Below the pieces are notes generated by a model, which saw only the letters and a program-made list of their open reading frames with translations, ran no database searches and was not told where the DNA came from. Positions 1-5,904 of a DNA stretch of 5,904 nucleotides are shown here, one piece after another. How positions within the stretch are numbered: the first letter of the stretch is position 1; every line of letters begins with the position of its first letter. The DNA comes from Pseudomonadota bacterium (GTDB taxonomy: Bacteria > Pseudomonadota > Alphaproteobacteria > Caulobacterales > Caulobacteraceae), in the NCBI GenBank assembly GCA_023445955.1, contig JAEXJH010000110.1:1-5904 (forward strand). Reading direction: 5' to 3'. The translations under genes and the position numbers were made by a program.

Positions 1-383
1 ATGTCGATGTCGGTGACCTGGATGGCGAGGCCTTCATCGGCCCGATGCACGAGGCCGAGGCCCTGTGGTTCGGCCTCGATCACGCCCTGGAGGATCGCAA
101 GGTCGAGCTGCATCGCCGCTTGGAGACCCAGCATTCGTTCCCAGCCTATGCCTATGTCGAGGCGGGCCTGGGGATCACCGTGGCCGAGCCCTTCTCGGCC
201 CCGCTGTTCCATCGGCTAGGCGTCGTCGTCCGCCGCTTCCGTCCGACCCTGAAGGTGGCCTTCGCTCTGCTGGAGCCGGAGATCGGTCCGTCGCCGCCGG
301 TCATCGCCGAGTTTCGCGCCGCCATCGCCCTGGCGGCCAAGGCCCGTGTCGAGGCCGCCCTGAAGTTGGCCGACCATCCATAG
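1..383 (+). CDS. LysR-family transcriptional regulator, C-terminal part (5' truncated by window)
   Basis: This is the ligand-binding end of a LysR-type regulator, a cytoplasmic DNA-binding protein that responds to a small metabolite. About 126 residues are visible, read in frame from base 3 to a TAG stop at 381-383. The N-terminal helix-turn-helix lies before the window. The visible part starts with a DLDGEAFIG segment, typical of the periplasmic-binding-protein-like effector domain (DLxGExFI). It continues with YVEAGLGITVAEPFSAPLF, the GLGxxxxxPxxA segment of that domain, and then VVVRRFRPTLKVAFALLEP near the C-terminus. The GLG-PfsA-RrFrP combination resembles the opine/lysine (NocR, OccR, LysR) branch, which would suggest an amino-acid-like effector, but this is resemblance only. 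The ATG at base 45 is internal and not the start. The next gene begins 181 bases downstream behind its own operator-like site, so it is probably a separate transcription unit. Confidence 0.82.
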   Translation, partial: VDVGDLDGEAFIGPMHEAEALWFGLDHALEDRKVELHRRLETQHSFPAYAYVEAGLGITVAEPFSAPLFHRLGVVVRRFRPTLKVAFALLEPEIGPSPPVIAEFRAAIALAAKARVEAALKLADHP

Positions 384-394
384 CAGATGCTGAG

Positions 395-407
395 GCGCAG
401 GCTGCGC
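395..407 (+). terminator. Weak hairpin just after the LysR-type gene
   Basis: GCGCAG-g-CTGCGC begins 12 bases after the regulator's stop codon. It can form a 5-bp GC-rich stem with a 3-base loop (GCGCA/TGCGC around GGC). No T-tract follows, so it is not a canonical intrinsic terminator. In DNA this GC-rich such a short stem can arise by chance. Its position is the main argument for a role in ending the upstream transcript. Confidence 0.25.
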
Positions 408-431
408 AGGTCCGGTGGCCGCTGAGATTAC

Positions 432-449
432 AGAGACATTTCCGTCTCT
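432..449. repeat. Inverted repeat AGAGAC-N6-GTCTCT, possible operator
   Basis: AGAGAC (432-437) and GTCTCT (444-449) are perfect reverse complements separated by ATTTCC. One mismatch outward (431/450), two more pairs match (429-430 with 451-452). It lies in the most AT-rich part of the gap between the LysR-type gene and the siderophore receptor, about 115 bases before the receptor start. The size and symmetry fit a dimeric repressor site or a LysR-type site. No T-run follows, so a terminator is less likely. No regulator can be assigned from sequence alone. Confidence 0.4.
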
Positions 450-510
450 ATACAAATTCCCAAGCTTCGAAGTTTCGGGCTGAGCACGTCTCGTTGCAGC
501 GTTATACGGC

Positions 511-529
511 GCGAATGAAAATCGTTCGC
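511..529. promoter_or_regulatory. Putative Fur box (iron-responsive operator)
   Basis: GCGAATGAAAATCGTTCGC is a 19-bp imperfect inverted repeat with symmetric form GCGAAtGAaaaTCgTTCGC, where lower case marks mismatches. Shifted to the classical 7-1-7 frame, TGAAAATCGTTCGCA (516-530) matches 10 of 14 informative positions of TGATAATNATTATCA. The site ends 35 bases before the start codon of a siderophore receptor gene, a usual place for iron-dependent repression by Fur with Fe2+ as corepressor. I could not assign a convincing -35/-10 pair. TATAAG at 531-536 resembles a -10 element but has no recognisable -35 at the right spacing. Fur is inferred from symmetry, length and neighbour; another regulator is possible. 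Confidence 0.5.
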
Positions 530-540
530 ATATAAGCGAA
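525..540. repeat. Second inverted repeat overlapping the Fur-like site
   Basis: TTCGCaTATAaGCGAA is a 16-bp inverted repeat with one mismatched pair. It reuses the right half (TTCGC, 525-529) of the Fur-like palindrome as its own left half. The arrangement is GCGAA-N9-TTCGC-N6-GCGAA across 511-540, so the half-site occurs three times in alternating orientation. This would suit two overlapping dimers or cooperative binding, as known for many iron-regulated promoters. Confidence 0.4.
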
Positions 541-564
541 CTCCAGGTTCGGGACTTCCATCAC

Positions 565-2754
565 ATGTCGATCAACCGCACGTTCCGCGGCGCGCCTTCG
601 CGCGCCTTGCTTCTGGCTTCGGCGGCCAGCCTCCTGGCCATGCCGGCCCTGGCGCAGTCGTCCAACGAAGTGAGCGGCGTCACGATCACGAGCCAGACCT
701 CGTACAAGACCGGCGCGATCGTCTCGGCCACCAAGACGCCGACAGCGCTGATCGATGTGCCGCAGGCGGTCAACGTCGTCTCGGTCAAGCAGATCGAGGA
801 TCAGGCGGCCAACGGCATCGGCGACGCGGTCCGTTACGTGCCCGGCGTCTTCGCCTCGCAGGGCGAGAACAACCGTGACACGTTGAGCTTCCGCGGCAAC
901 CTGACGACCGCCAGCTTCTTCATCGACGGTGTGCGCGACGACACCCAAAGCTATCGCGACCTCTACAACATCGAGCGCCTCGAGGTCTTCAAGGGCCCCA
1001 ACGCCATGATCTTCGGTCGCGGTGTCACCGGCGGCCTGATCAACCGCGTGACCAAGGTCGCCGACGGCCAGCAGCACCTGAGCGCGCGCCTGGAGGCGGG
1101 CAGCTACGACCACTATCGCGGCCAGGTCGATCTGGGCGCGCCGGTCAGCGAGACGATCTCGCTGCGCGCCGCCGGCGTGTGGCAGGACAGCGGCAGCTTC
1201 CGCGACGGCGTCTGGAACAAGCGCTGGGGCTTCAACCCGACCGCCACCTTCAAGCTCGATCCGGATACGACGATCTCGATCGGTTACGAGCGCTTCCACG
1301 ACAAGCGCATCGGCGACCGTGGCGTGCCGTCCTACCAAGGCAAGCCGCTGGAGACGCCGCGCGGCCAGTTCTTCGGCGATCCGGACCTGAGCCCCAACTG
1401 GGTCGACTCCAACGCCGGCACGGTCTTCGTCGAGCATCGCTTCAGCGACACGATGTCGATCCGCAACCGTACGCGCTACGCCTACTATGACCGCTTCTAC
1501 CAAAACGTCTTCCCGGGTGCAGTGAACACGACCGCCCAGACCAATCCCGCCGGCCTCGCGGCTGGCGTCTATGCGCCGGGCTCGATCGTGGCCATCAGCG
1601 CCTACAACAACGGGGCCAAGCGTCGGAACCTGATCAATCAGACCGACTTCAACGCCAAGCTCTCGACGGACGGCATCGAGCACACCCTGCTGATCGGCGC
1701 CGAGTTTGGTCGCCAGACGACCAGCAACCTGCGTACCGAGGGCTTCTTCCCCACCGCGACCAGCGCCGCCGGCGTGCAGACCATCTTCGTCCCGGTCACC
1801 GCCTCGCAGATCAGCCGCCCGGACATCCAGTGGCGTGAAGCCGCCACCAGCGGCCATAACTTCAGCATCGCCAAGGTCGCGGCCGGCTACGTCCAGGACC
1901 AGATCGAGCTGTCGCCGATGCTGCAGGTCATCGCCGGCGTCCGTTACGAGCACTATCAGACCGACGTCACCAACCGGAATCCCTTCCTGGCGGCCGGCGT
2001 GCAGCGTGATTTCAGCGCCACCGACAATCTGTGGTCGCCGCGCGTTGGCGCGATCTACAAGCCCGCCGCCAACACCTCGATCTACGCCTCGTACTCGAAG
2101 AGCTACCTGCCGCGCGGGGGCGACCAGCTGGCCGCGCTGAACCTCTCCAACCAGAGCCTGGATCCGGAAAAGTACGAGAACTACGAGCTGGGCGCGAAGT
2201 GGGACGTCCTGCCGACCTTCAACCTCAGCGCCGCGATCTTCCAGCTGGACCGCGACAACGTGCTGGCGCTGAGCGACCCGAACAACGCCGCCTCGCCGAC
2301 CGTTCCGATCGGCCGCCAGCGGTCCAAGGGCGTCGAGCTGAGCGCCCAGGGCGAGATCACCCGCCAGCTCAGCATCGTGGCCTCTTACACCTATACCGAC
2401 GCCAAGTTCCTGGACTCGCAGTCGGCGACCGTGCGGGCCGGCAACCGCGTCAACCACGTGCCCAAGTCGTCGGGCGCGGTCTGGCTGCGCTATGACCCGA
2501 CCAAGACCTTCGGCGGCGCCATCGGCGTGACCAGCATGGGCAAGCGGTTCGCCGCGACCGACAACACGGTCTCGCTGGCCGGGTTCACTCGCGTCGACGG
2601 CGCGCTCTACTACCGGGTCAGCAAGAACTACGACCTGCAGCTGAACGTCGAGAACCTGCTCGACAAGCGCTACTTCCAGTACGCCGACAGCAACAACAAC
2701 ATCTCGCCGGCCTCCGGGCGCGCGGCGAAGGTGAGTCTGAACGCGCGGTTCTAA
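565..2754 (+). CDS. TonB-dependent siderophore receptor (FhuA/Fiu type), complete
   Basis: This is an outer-membrane, energy-coupled transporter of 729 residues that most likely imports a ferric siderophore using TonB-ExbB-ExbD. The ATG at 565 gives a clear Sec signal peptide: basic n-region (R5, R8, R13), hydrophobic stretch 14-26, and likely cleavage after ALA at residue 30. No STN domain follows. The mature protein goes almost directly into a possible TonB box (about 36-42, VSGVTIT) and the plug, about 52-165. Plug hallmarks are TPTALIDVPQAVNVVS (58-73), DAVRYVPGV (87-95), SFRGN (108-112), FFIDGVRDD (118-126) and LEVFKGPNAMIFGRG (139-153), followed by GGLINRVTK. The rest is the 22-strand barrel, with the end signature NVENLLDKRYF from 694 and a C-terminal ARF ending in phenylalanine, as usual for outer-membrane insertion. 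The length fits the siderophore receptor family. The plug resembles Fiu/FhuA-type receptors, but catecholate and hydroxamate ligands cannot be separated here. Its ribosome site is weak (GGGA at 551-554). A Fur-like site lies just upstream. Confidence 0.95.
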   Translation: MSINRTFRGAPSRALLLASAASLLAMPALAQSSNEVSGVTITSQTSYKTGAIVSATKTPTALIDVPQAVNVVSVKQIEDQAANGIGDAVRYVPGVFASQGENNRDTLSFRGNLTTASFFIDGVRDDTQSYRDLYNIERLEVFKGPNAMIFGRGVTGGLINRVTKVADGQQHLSARLEAGSYDHYRGQVDLGAPVSETISLRAAGVWQDSGSFRDGVWNKRWGFNPTATFKLDPDTTISIGYERFHDKRIGDRGVPSYQGKPLETPRGQFFGDPDLSPNWVDSNAGTVFVEHRFSDTMSIRNRTRYAYYDRFYQNVFPGAVNTTAQTNPAGLAAGVYAPGSIVAISAYNNGAKRRNLINQTDFNAKLSTDGIEHTLLIGAEFGRQTTSNLRTEGFFPTATSAAGVQTIFVPVTASQISRPDIQWREAATSGHNFSIAKVAAGYVQDQIELSPMLQVIAGVRYEHYQTDVTNRNPFLAAGVQRDFSATDNLWSPRVGAIYKPAANTSIYASYSKSYLPRGGDQLAALNLSNQSLDPEKYENYELGAKWDVLPTFNLSAAIFQLDRDNVLALSDPNNAASPTVPIGRQRSKGVELSAQGEITRQLSIVASYTYTDAKFLDSQSATVRAGNRVNHVPKSSGAVWLRYDPTKTFGGAIGVTSMGKRFAATDNTVSLAGFTRVDGALYYRVSKNYDLQLNVENLLDKRYFQYADSNNNISPASGRAAKVSLNARF

Positions 2755-2772
2755 AGCGCGCCGTCAGAACCG
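2746..2772. terminator. Inverted repeat spanning both convergent stop codons, possible bidirectional terminator
   Basis: CGGTTCT (2746-2752) and AGAACCG (2766-2772) are perfect complements around a 13-base spacer. The repeat includes the last codons and stops of both receptor genes: TAA at 2752-2754 on plus, and TGA on minus at 2764-2766. It is explained by both proteins ending Arg-Phe-stop with the same codons (CGG TTC T). Only 9 bases separate the genes and no T-tract is present, so this is the only candidate for a shared transcription end. A terminator function is inferred. Confidence 0.3.
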
Positions 2773-5178
2773 GGCCGTCAGCCTCAGGCTCACGGTCCGG
2801 GGACGGGGCGGGGTGACGATCTGGTCGCGGGTGATCAGGAACGGATTGCCGAACGAGAAGCTGTTGGCGTGGTTGTTCAGCGGGTTGTCGACCGTGGCGG
2901 CCAGCGTCCAGCCCGGCGTGGTCAGGCTGGCCACGCCCCGCAGGCCCAGATACTCGCCCATTTCGTGAGCCTTGTCGGCGTCGAAGGTCAGGTATGACGG
3001 CCCGACGTACGACGCCTGGCCCTGCAGGCGCAGGACCGGGCCCAGGACCAGGTCGCGATGATAATCGAAGCCCAGGCTGGCCGAGGCCCGGGCCACGCCG
3101 GGCAGGCTGGCGTCCTTGCGCGTGCTGAAGGCCGCATTGAGCTTGGTGACTTCGGGATCGTTGAGCAGCGCCGCCGCGCGCAGGTCCAGGCGCTCGCTGA
3201 CGCGGAACGCGGCTTCCGCCTCGAACCCGCGATTGTCGCCATTGCCGATATTGGCGGTGTAGGCCACGCCGTCGGCCAGGTACTGGTCGCTCTGGACCGA
3301 CTCCCAGGTGGCGTAGAACACCGCCGCGCGGCCCTGCAGGCGGTCTTCGAAGGCGCGCAGCTTGACGCCCAGCTCGTAGTTCCAGAGCTCGTCGGCCTTG
3401 TAGCGGCGCGGCGGGGTCTCTGGCGCGTCGAATATCTGGCCGATGCGACCGGCGGTGTTGAAGCCGCCGGGCCGATAACCCTCGGCGGCCTGGGCGTAAA
3501 GCAGCAAGCCGGGCTTGGCGTCGTAGCTGACCAGGAATTTGGGCGAGAGGCCGGCGGCGTCGGCGGACTGGGCCGTCTGGCGGTGGCCGTCCGGCTGCGT
3601 GACGCGCGAGTCGGTGTCGAACTTGAAGTCGAACCAGCGCAGGCCCGCCGTCGCCGACAGGCGCGGCGTGGCGTCGAAGGTCGCCTCGCCGTACAGCGCG
3701 ATCTCGCGGATCTCGTCGCGCCGCCGCTCGGCATAGGCGATCGCGGATCCTGCGGGCAGGGCGTGCAGGCTGGTGTTCAGGCGGATCGATCCGGTCGAGG
3801 CGAAGGCCCCGACCAGGCCGTGCAGGCGGTGCTCGCTCGGCGTGGCGTAGGTGACCTCGGCGACCGTCAGGTCGATGCCCTTGTCCTCGTCGAACGCCGT
3901 CGGCGCGGCCGGCAGGCCATAGAGCGGCGCGGCCGAGGAGGCGTCGTAGCGACTGTCGAAGTGGTGCGACAACTGCGAGACCGAGCCCGTCACCCGGCCC
4001 CAATCGCCTTCGCCGGCCAGGGTCAGCGACAGGTGGTCGAAGTCGTTGTCGTGCGGTTCGCGCACGGCCGTGTCGCGTTCCTTGGGACCCAGGCGATGCA
4101 GGCCGTACTGGGTGTCCTTGTTGTTGATCGACTGGTGGGTGAGCCCCAGGGTCAGGGTCCAGCCCGGCGTCAGGGCCGCGCGCAGGCTGGCCCGCACGCC
4201 GGCGCGGGTCGAGCCGTTGGCGTGGCGCAGGCCCAGCGTCGGATTGACGATGTAGCCGTCCTGGCTCTCGCGATAGACTACGCCGCGCAGGGCCACCTTA
4301 CCGTGGACGAGCGGCAGATTGGCCATCGCCTCGACTTCGTCGTTGCGGCCGCCGCCCTGGGTCCAGCCCAGACCGGCCAGCACGCTGGCCTGATAACGAT
4401 CGAGGTCGGGCTTGCGAGTGGCGATCCGCATAACCCCGCCCAGCGAGCCGCCGCCATAGAGCGTGCCCTGCGGCCCGCGCATGATCTCCACCCGCTCGAC
4501 ATCGGCCAGGCGCAGGTCTGGGTCGGGGGCGCTGTAGGTGATCGGCACATCGTCGAGATAGAGCGCCACCATCGACTGGGTCTGGCCCGTGAAGGCGCCG
4601 TCCGACAGGCCGCGCAGCAGCACCTTGTCGCGCCCGGGGCCGAGGTTGGTCACGGTCATGCCGGCGACCTGGCCGGAGAGGTCATAGAGGCTGGTCAACG
4701 CCTCGCGCTCGAGCGCGCCGCCCGACACGACGGAGATGGCGTAGGGCGTGCGGCCCGGGAGGTTGGGGTAGCGCTGGGCCGTGATCACCACTTCGCCCAG
4801 GCCCAATAGCGTGGCGGCCGGCGCGGACTTGGCCGGTCGGGCCGGAGCCGCCATGCGCCGGATGATCACCGTGCGCGGATCGGGTTGTTGATAGCCGCAG
4901 CCGCTGCCGGCCAGGAGGCGATCAAGCGCGGCCTTGACCGACAGGCGTCCGGTCAGGGCGGGGGCCTGGCCTCGGCAGGAGTCCAGGTCGCCGCCCAGGG
5001 ACAGTTCGGCCTGCAGAGCGAAGTCGATCAACGCCGCGTGGACGGGCTTGGCGGCGATCTGCAGCCGCACGACGGGCGAGGGACGGCCGGCCAACAGGCG
5101 TGGCGCGGCCTGCGCGGACGCGCTGGACAGGCCCGCGAGGCCGGCTCCGAGGGCCGCGGCCCACACCTTGCCCGTCAC
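2764..5178 (-). CDS. TonB-dependent receptor with N-terminal STN signalling domain (FecA-like transducer), complete
   Basis: An 804-residue outer-membrane receptor that should both import a ligand and signal its presence to the FecR-like protein encoded just upstream. The GTG at 5178 gives a short signal peptide with likely cleavage at AQA (22-24). It is the best start because it falls 2 bases after the upstream stop. An STN (secretin/TonB N-terminal) domain spans about 38-108: LQIAAKPVHAALIDFALQAE, then LTGRLSVKAALDRLLAGSG and TVIIRR. It contains two cysteines, C68 and C94. A Pro/Ala-rich linker leads to a TonB box, GEVVITAQR (128-136). The plug, about 140-257, shows LYDLSGQVAGMTV, VLLRGLSDG, LYLDDVPITY, and the strongly conserved VERVEIMRGPQGTLYGGGS (227-245). 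The barrel follows and ends with GNPFLITRDQ, PRTVSLRL and a terminal ARF. Such receptors take up siderophores or haem, and a few take up other ligands such as peptides or sugars; the substrate here is unknown. Likely transcribed with the FecR-like gene. Confidence 0.94.
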   Translation of the reverse strand: MTGKVWAAALGAGLAGLSSASAQAAPRLLAGRPSPVVRLQIAAKPVHAALIDFALQAELSLGGDLDSCRGQAPALTGRLSVKAALDRLLAGSGCGYQQPDPRTVIIRRMAAPARPAKSAPAATLLGLGEVVITAQRYPNLPGRTPYAISVVSGGALEREALTSLYDLSGQVAGMTVTNLGPGRDKVLLRGLSDGAFTGQTQSMVALYLDDVPITYSAPDPDLRLADVERVEIMRGPQGTLYGGGSLGGVMRIATRKPDLDRYQASVLAGLGWTQGGGRNDEVEAMANLPLVHGKVALRGVVYRESQDGYIVNPTLGLRHANGSTRAGVRASLRAALTPGWTLTLGLTHQSINNKDTQYGLHRLGPKERDTAVREPHDNDFDHLSLTLAGEGDWGRVTGSVSQLSHHFDSRYDASSAAPLYGLPAAPTAFDEDKGIDLTVAEVTYATPSEHRLHGLVGAFASTGSIRLNTSLHALPAGSAIAYAERRRDEIREIALYGEATFDATPRLSATAGLRWFDFKFDTDSRVTQPDGHRQTAQSADAAGLSPKFLVSYDAKPGLLLYAQAAEGYRPGGFNTAGRIGQIFDAPETPPRRYKADELWNYELGVKLRAFEDRLQGRAAVFYATWESVQSDQYLADGVAYTANIGNGDNRGFEAEAAFRVSERLDLRAAALLNDPEVTKLNAAFSTRKDASLPGVARASASLGFDYHRDLVLGPVLRLQGQASYVGPSYLTFDADKAHEMGEYLGLRGVASLTTPGWTLAATVDNPLNNHANSFSFGNPFLITRDQIVTPPRPRTVSLRLTARF

Positions 5179-5180
5179 GG

Positions 5181-5904
5181 TCAGTGGCGCGCCGGCTTGG
5201 CCTTGAGAATCACGCTGCTCGCCGTCGTCTCGGCGACGATCGGGGCGAAAAGTTCCAGGCGTCGGATCATGGCGGCTTCCTCGTCGACCAGCAGCACGCC
5301 CGACACTGTCACCGAGGTGGCGCTGGGATCAACGCGGATCGGTGTGGCGACATAGCGATTGAGGTCGGCGACCACCTGAGTCAGCGGCGCGCGGTCGTAG
5401 ATCAGCTTGCCCGATTTCCAGGAGAAGGCGGTGGCCGGCGCGATGTTCGTCACCTTGGCGACCTGGCCCGGCGCCTGGGCCAGTTGCTGGCCGCGCGCAA
5501 GTTTGACCAAGCCTTCCTGGCCGCCGGAGACCGCGACCAAGCCCCGGCGCACCGAGACCGCCACGCGCCCCGCGTGGTTCAGGATGTTGAACTCCGTGCC
5601 CAGGACCCGGACTTCGCGATCGCCCACGGCCACCACGAAGGGGCGGTTCGCCAGGTGGGCGACGTCGAAGCTGGCCTCGCCGTCGACCAGGGTCACGTCG
5701 CGTTGCTTGGCGCCGAGGCGGACTCGCAAGGTGGTGCCGGCGCCCAGGGTCAGTCGCGAGCCGTCGTTCAGGGCGACCTCGCGGGTTTCGCCGCGCCCGG
5801 TCGAGTAGTCGGTAAAGGTCGGTTGAGCGAACTGCGGGACCGTGACCAGAGCCACGACGGCCGCCCCGGCGGCCAAACCCAGGCCCGTCAGCAGGCCTCG
5901 ACGC
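5181..5904 (-). CDS. FecR-like sigma factor regulator (5' truncated by window)
   Basis: This is an inner-membrane regulator that relays the signal from the STN receptor to an ECF sigma factor. The visible 240 residues end at a TGA (5181-5183). The open frame continues to the window edge, so the usual N-terminal cytoplasmic sigma-binding region (roughly 80-100 residues) is missing. A TTG at 5874-5876 is an internal Leu codon, not the start. The visible part starts with RRGLLTG and one hydrophobic membrane segment (about residues 3-22 of the visible part). The periplasmic FecR domain follows (about 35-125), with the repeated-strand pattern REVALNDGSRLTLGAGTTLRV, DGEASFDVAH, RPFVV and VRVLGTEFNI. 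The C-terminal domain (about 160-236), with FSWKSGKLIYDRAPL, LNRYVATPI and VTVSGVLL, is the STN-like part that contacts the receptor. The Gly-Thr of LGTEF is the likely equivalent of the self-cleavage site described for FecR-type proteins such as FoxR. It is 2 bases from the receptor GTG, consistent with coupled translation. A fecI-like gene probably lies just upstream. Confidence 0.9.
   Translation of the reverse strand, partial: RRGLLTGLGLAAGAAVVALVTVPQFAQPTFTDYSTGRGETREVALNDGSRLTLGAGTTLRVRLGAKQRDVTLVDGEASFDVAHLANRPFVVAVGDREVRVLGTEFNILNHAGRVAVSVRRGLVAVSGGQEGLVKLARGQQLAQAPGQVAKVTNIAPATAFSWKSGKLIYDRAPLTQVVADLNRYVATPIRVDPSATSVTVSGVLLVDEEAAMIRRLELFAPIVAETTASSVILKAKPARH

Noticed and set aside
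45..383. Short complete gene starting at the ATG at base 45
   Set aside because: The same frame is open to the window edge and the upstream residues (DLDGEAFIG) belong to the LysR effector domain, so this ATG is internal.
465..472. CTTCGAAG 8-bp palindrome
   Set aside because: Too short and not extended on either side; expected by chance.
515..535. Mini-ORF MKIVRI ending just before the receptor gene, as a possible leader peptide
   Set aside because: It lies inside the Fur-like palindrome, has no ribosome site, and no repeated-codon or attenuator structure follows.
502..2457. A 651-codon open frame on the minus strand, antisense to the siderophore receptor
   Set aside because: The receptor on the plus strand has a full signal peptide, plug and barrel. 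The antisense product is low-complexity, Val/Ala/Gly/Arg/Asp-rich, matches no family I recognise, and is the expected by-product of GC-rich third codon positions.
2618..4003. A 461-codon minus-strand frame overlapping both receptor ends
   Set aside because: Arg/Pro/Gly-rich shadow in another frame of the STN receptor that crosses the convergent junction; no recognisable features.
3058..4809. A 583-codon open frame on the plus strand, antisense to the STN receptor
   Set aside because: Same reason: composition typical of a shadow frame, no domain or signal peptide, and it lies fully inside a well-supported gene.
1..5904. CRISPR arrays, tRNA or rRNA genes, insertion sequences, phage genes
   Set aside because: No regularly spaced repeats, no RNA gene signatures and no transposase or integrase coding were seen; nearly all bases are covered by the four genes described.

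Overview
The window is a GC-rich, densely coding stretch that looks like an alphaproteobacterial chromosome, probably Caulobacterales or a sphingomonad-like relative. The clues are strong GC bias at third codon positions, Ala/Gly-rich signal peptides, and a TonB-dependent receptor of the STN type paired with a FecR-like regulator. The placement is an inference from style and family resemblance. It is an iron (or other scarce ligand) uptake and sensing locus.

Layout: (1) The first 383 bases are the 3' end of a plus-strand LysR-family regulator gene whose DNA-binding half lies before the window. (2) A 181-base gap follows. It holds a weak hairpin after the regulator, a 6-6-6 inverted repeat, and a 19-bp Fur-box-like inverted repeat that continues into a second inverted repeat. 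(3) 565-2754 (+) encodes a complete 729-residue outer-membrane TonB-dependent siderophore receptor of the FhuA/Fiu type, with a signal peptide, plug and barrel but no STN signalling domain. (4) 2764-5178 (-) encodes a complete 804-residue TonB-dependent receptor that does have an N-terminal STN signalling domain. The two receptor genes meet tail to tail with only 9 bases between their stop codons, and a 7-bp inverted repeat spans both stops. (5) 5181-5904 (-) is the 3' three quarters of a FecR-like transmembrane sigma regulator. It lies 2 bases upstream of the STN receptor in the same operon, and its N-terminal cytoplasmic part runs off the window end.

How they work together: the minus-strand pair forms most of a cell-surface signalling system. 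A ligand-loaded receptor passes a signal through its STN domain to the periplasmic C-terminal part of the FecR-like protein, which releases or activates an ECF sigma factor. That sigma gene (fecI-like) is expected just beyond position 5904. The plus-strand receptor appears to be controlled separately, most simply by Fur repression. The window therefore pairs two receptors under different control: a simple transporter with no STN domain, and a transporter that also signals. I see no clearly unprecedented system. The points most worth checking are the two stacked inverted repeats at the Fur-like site, the shared stop-codon inverted repeat, the twin-arginine before the FecR membrane segment, and the cysteine pair in the STN domain.
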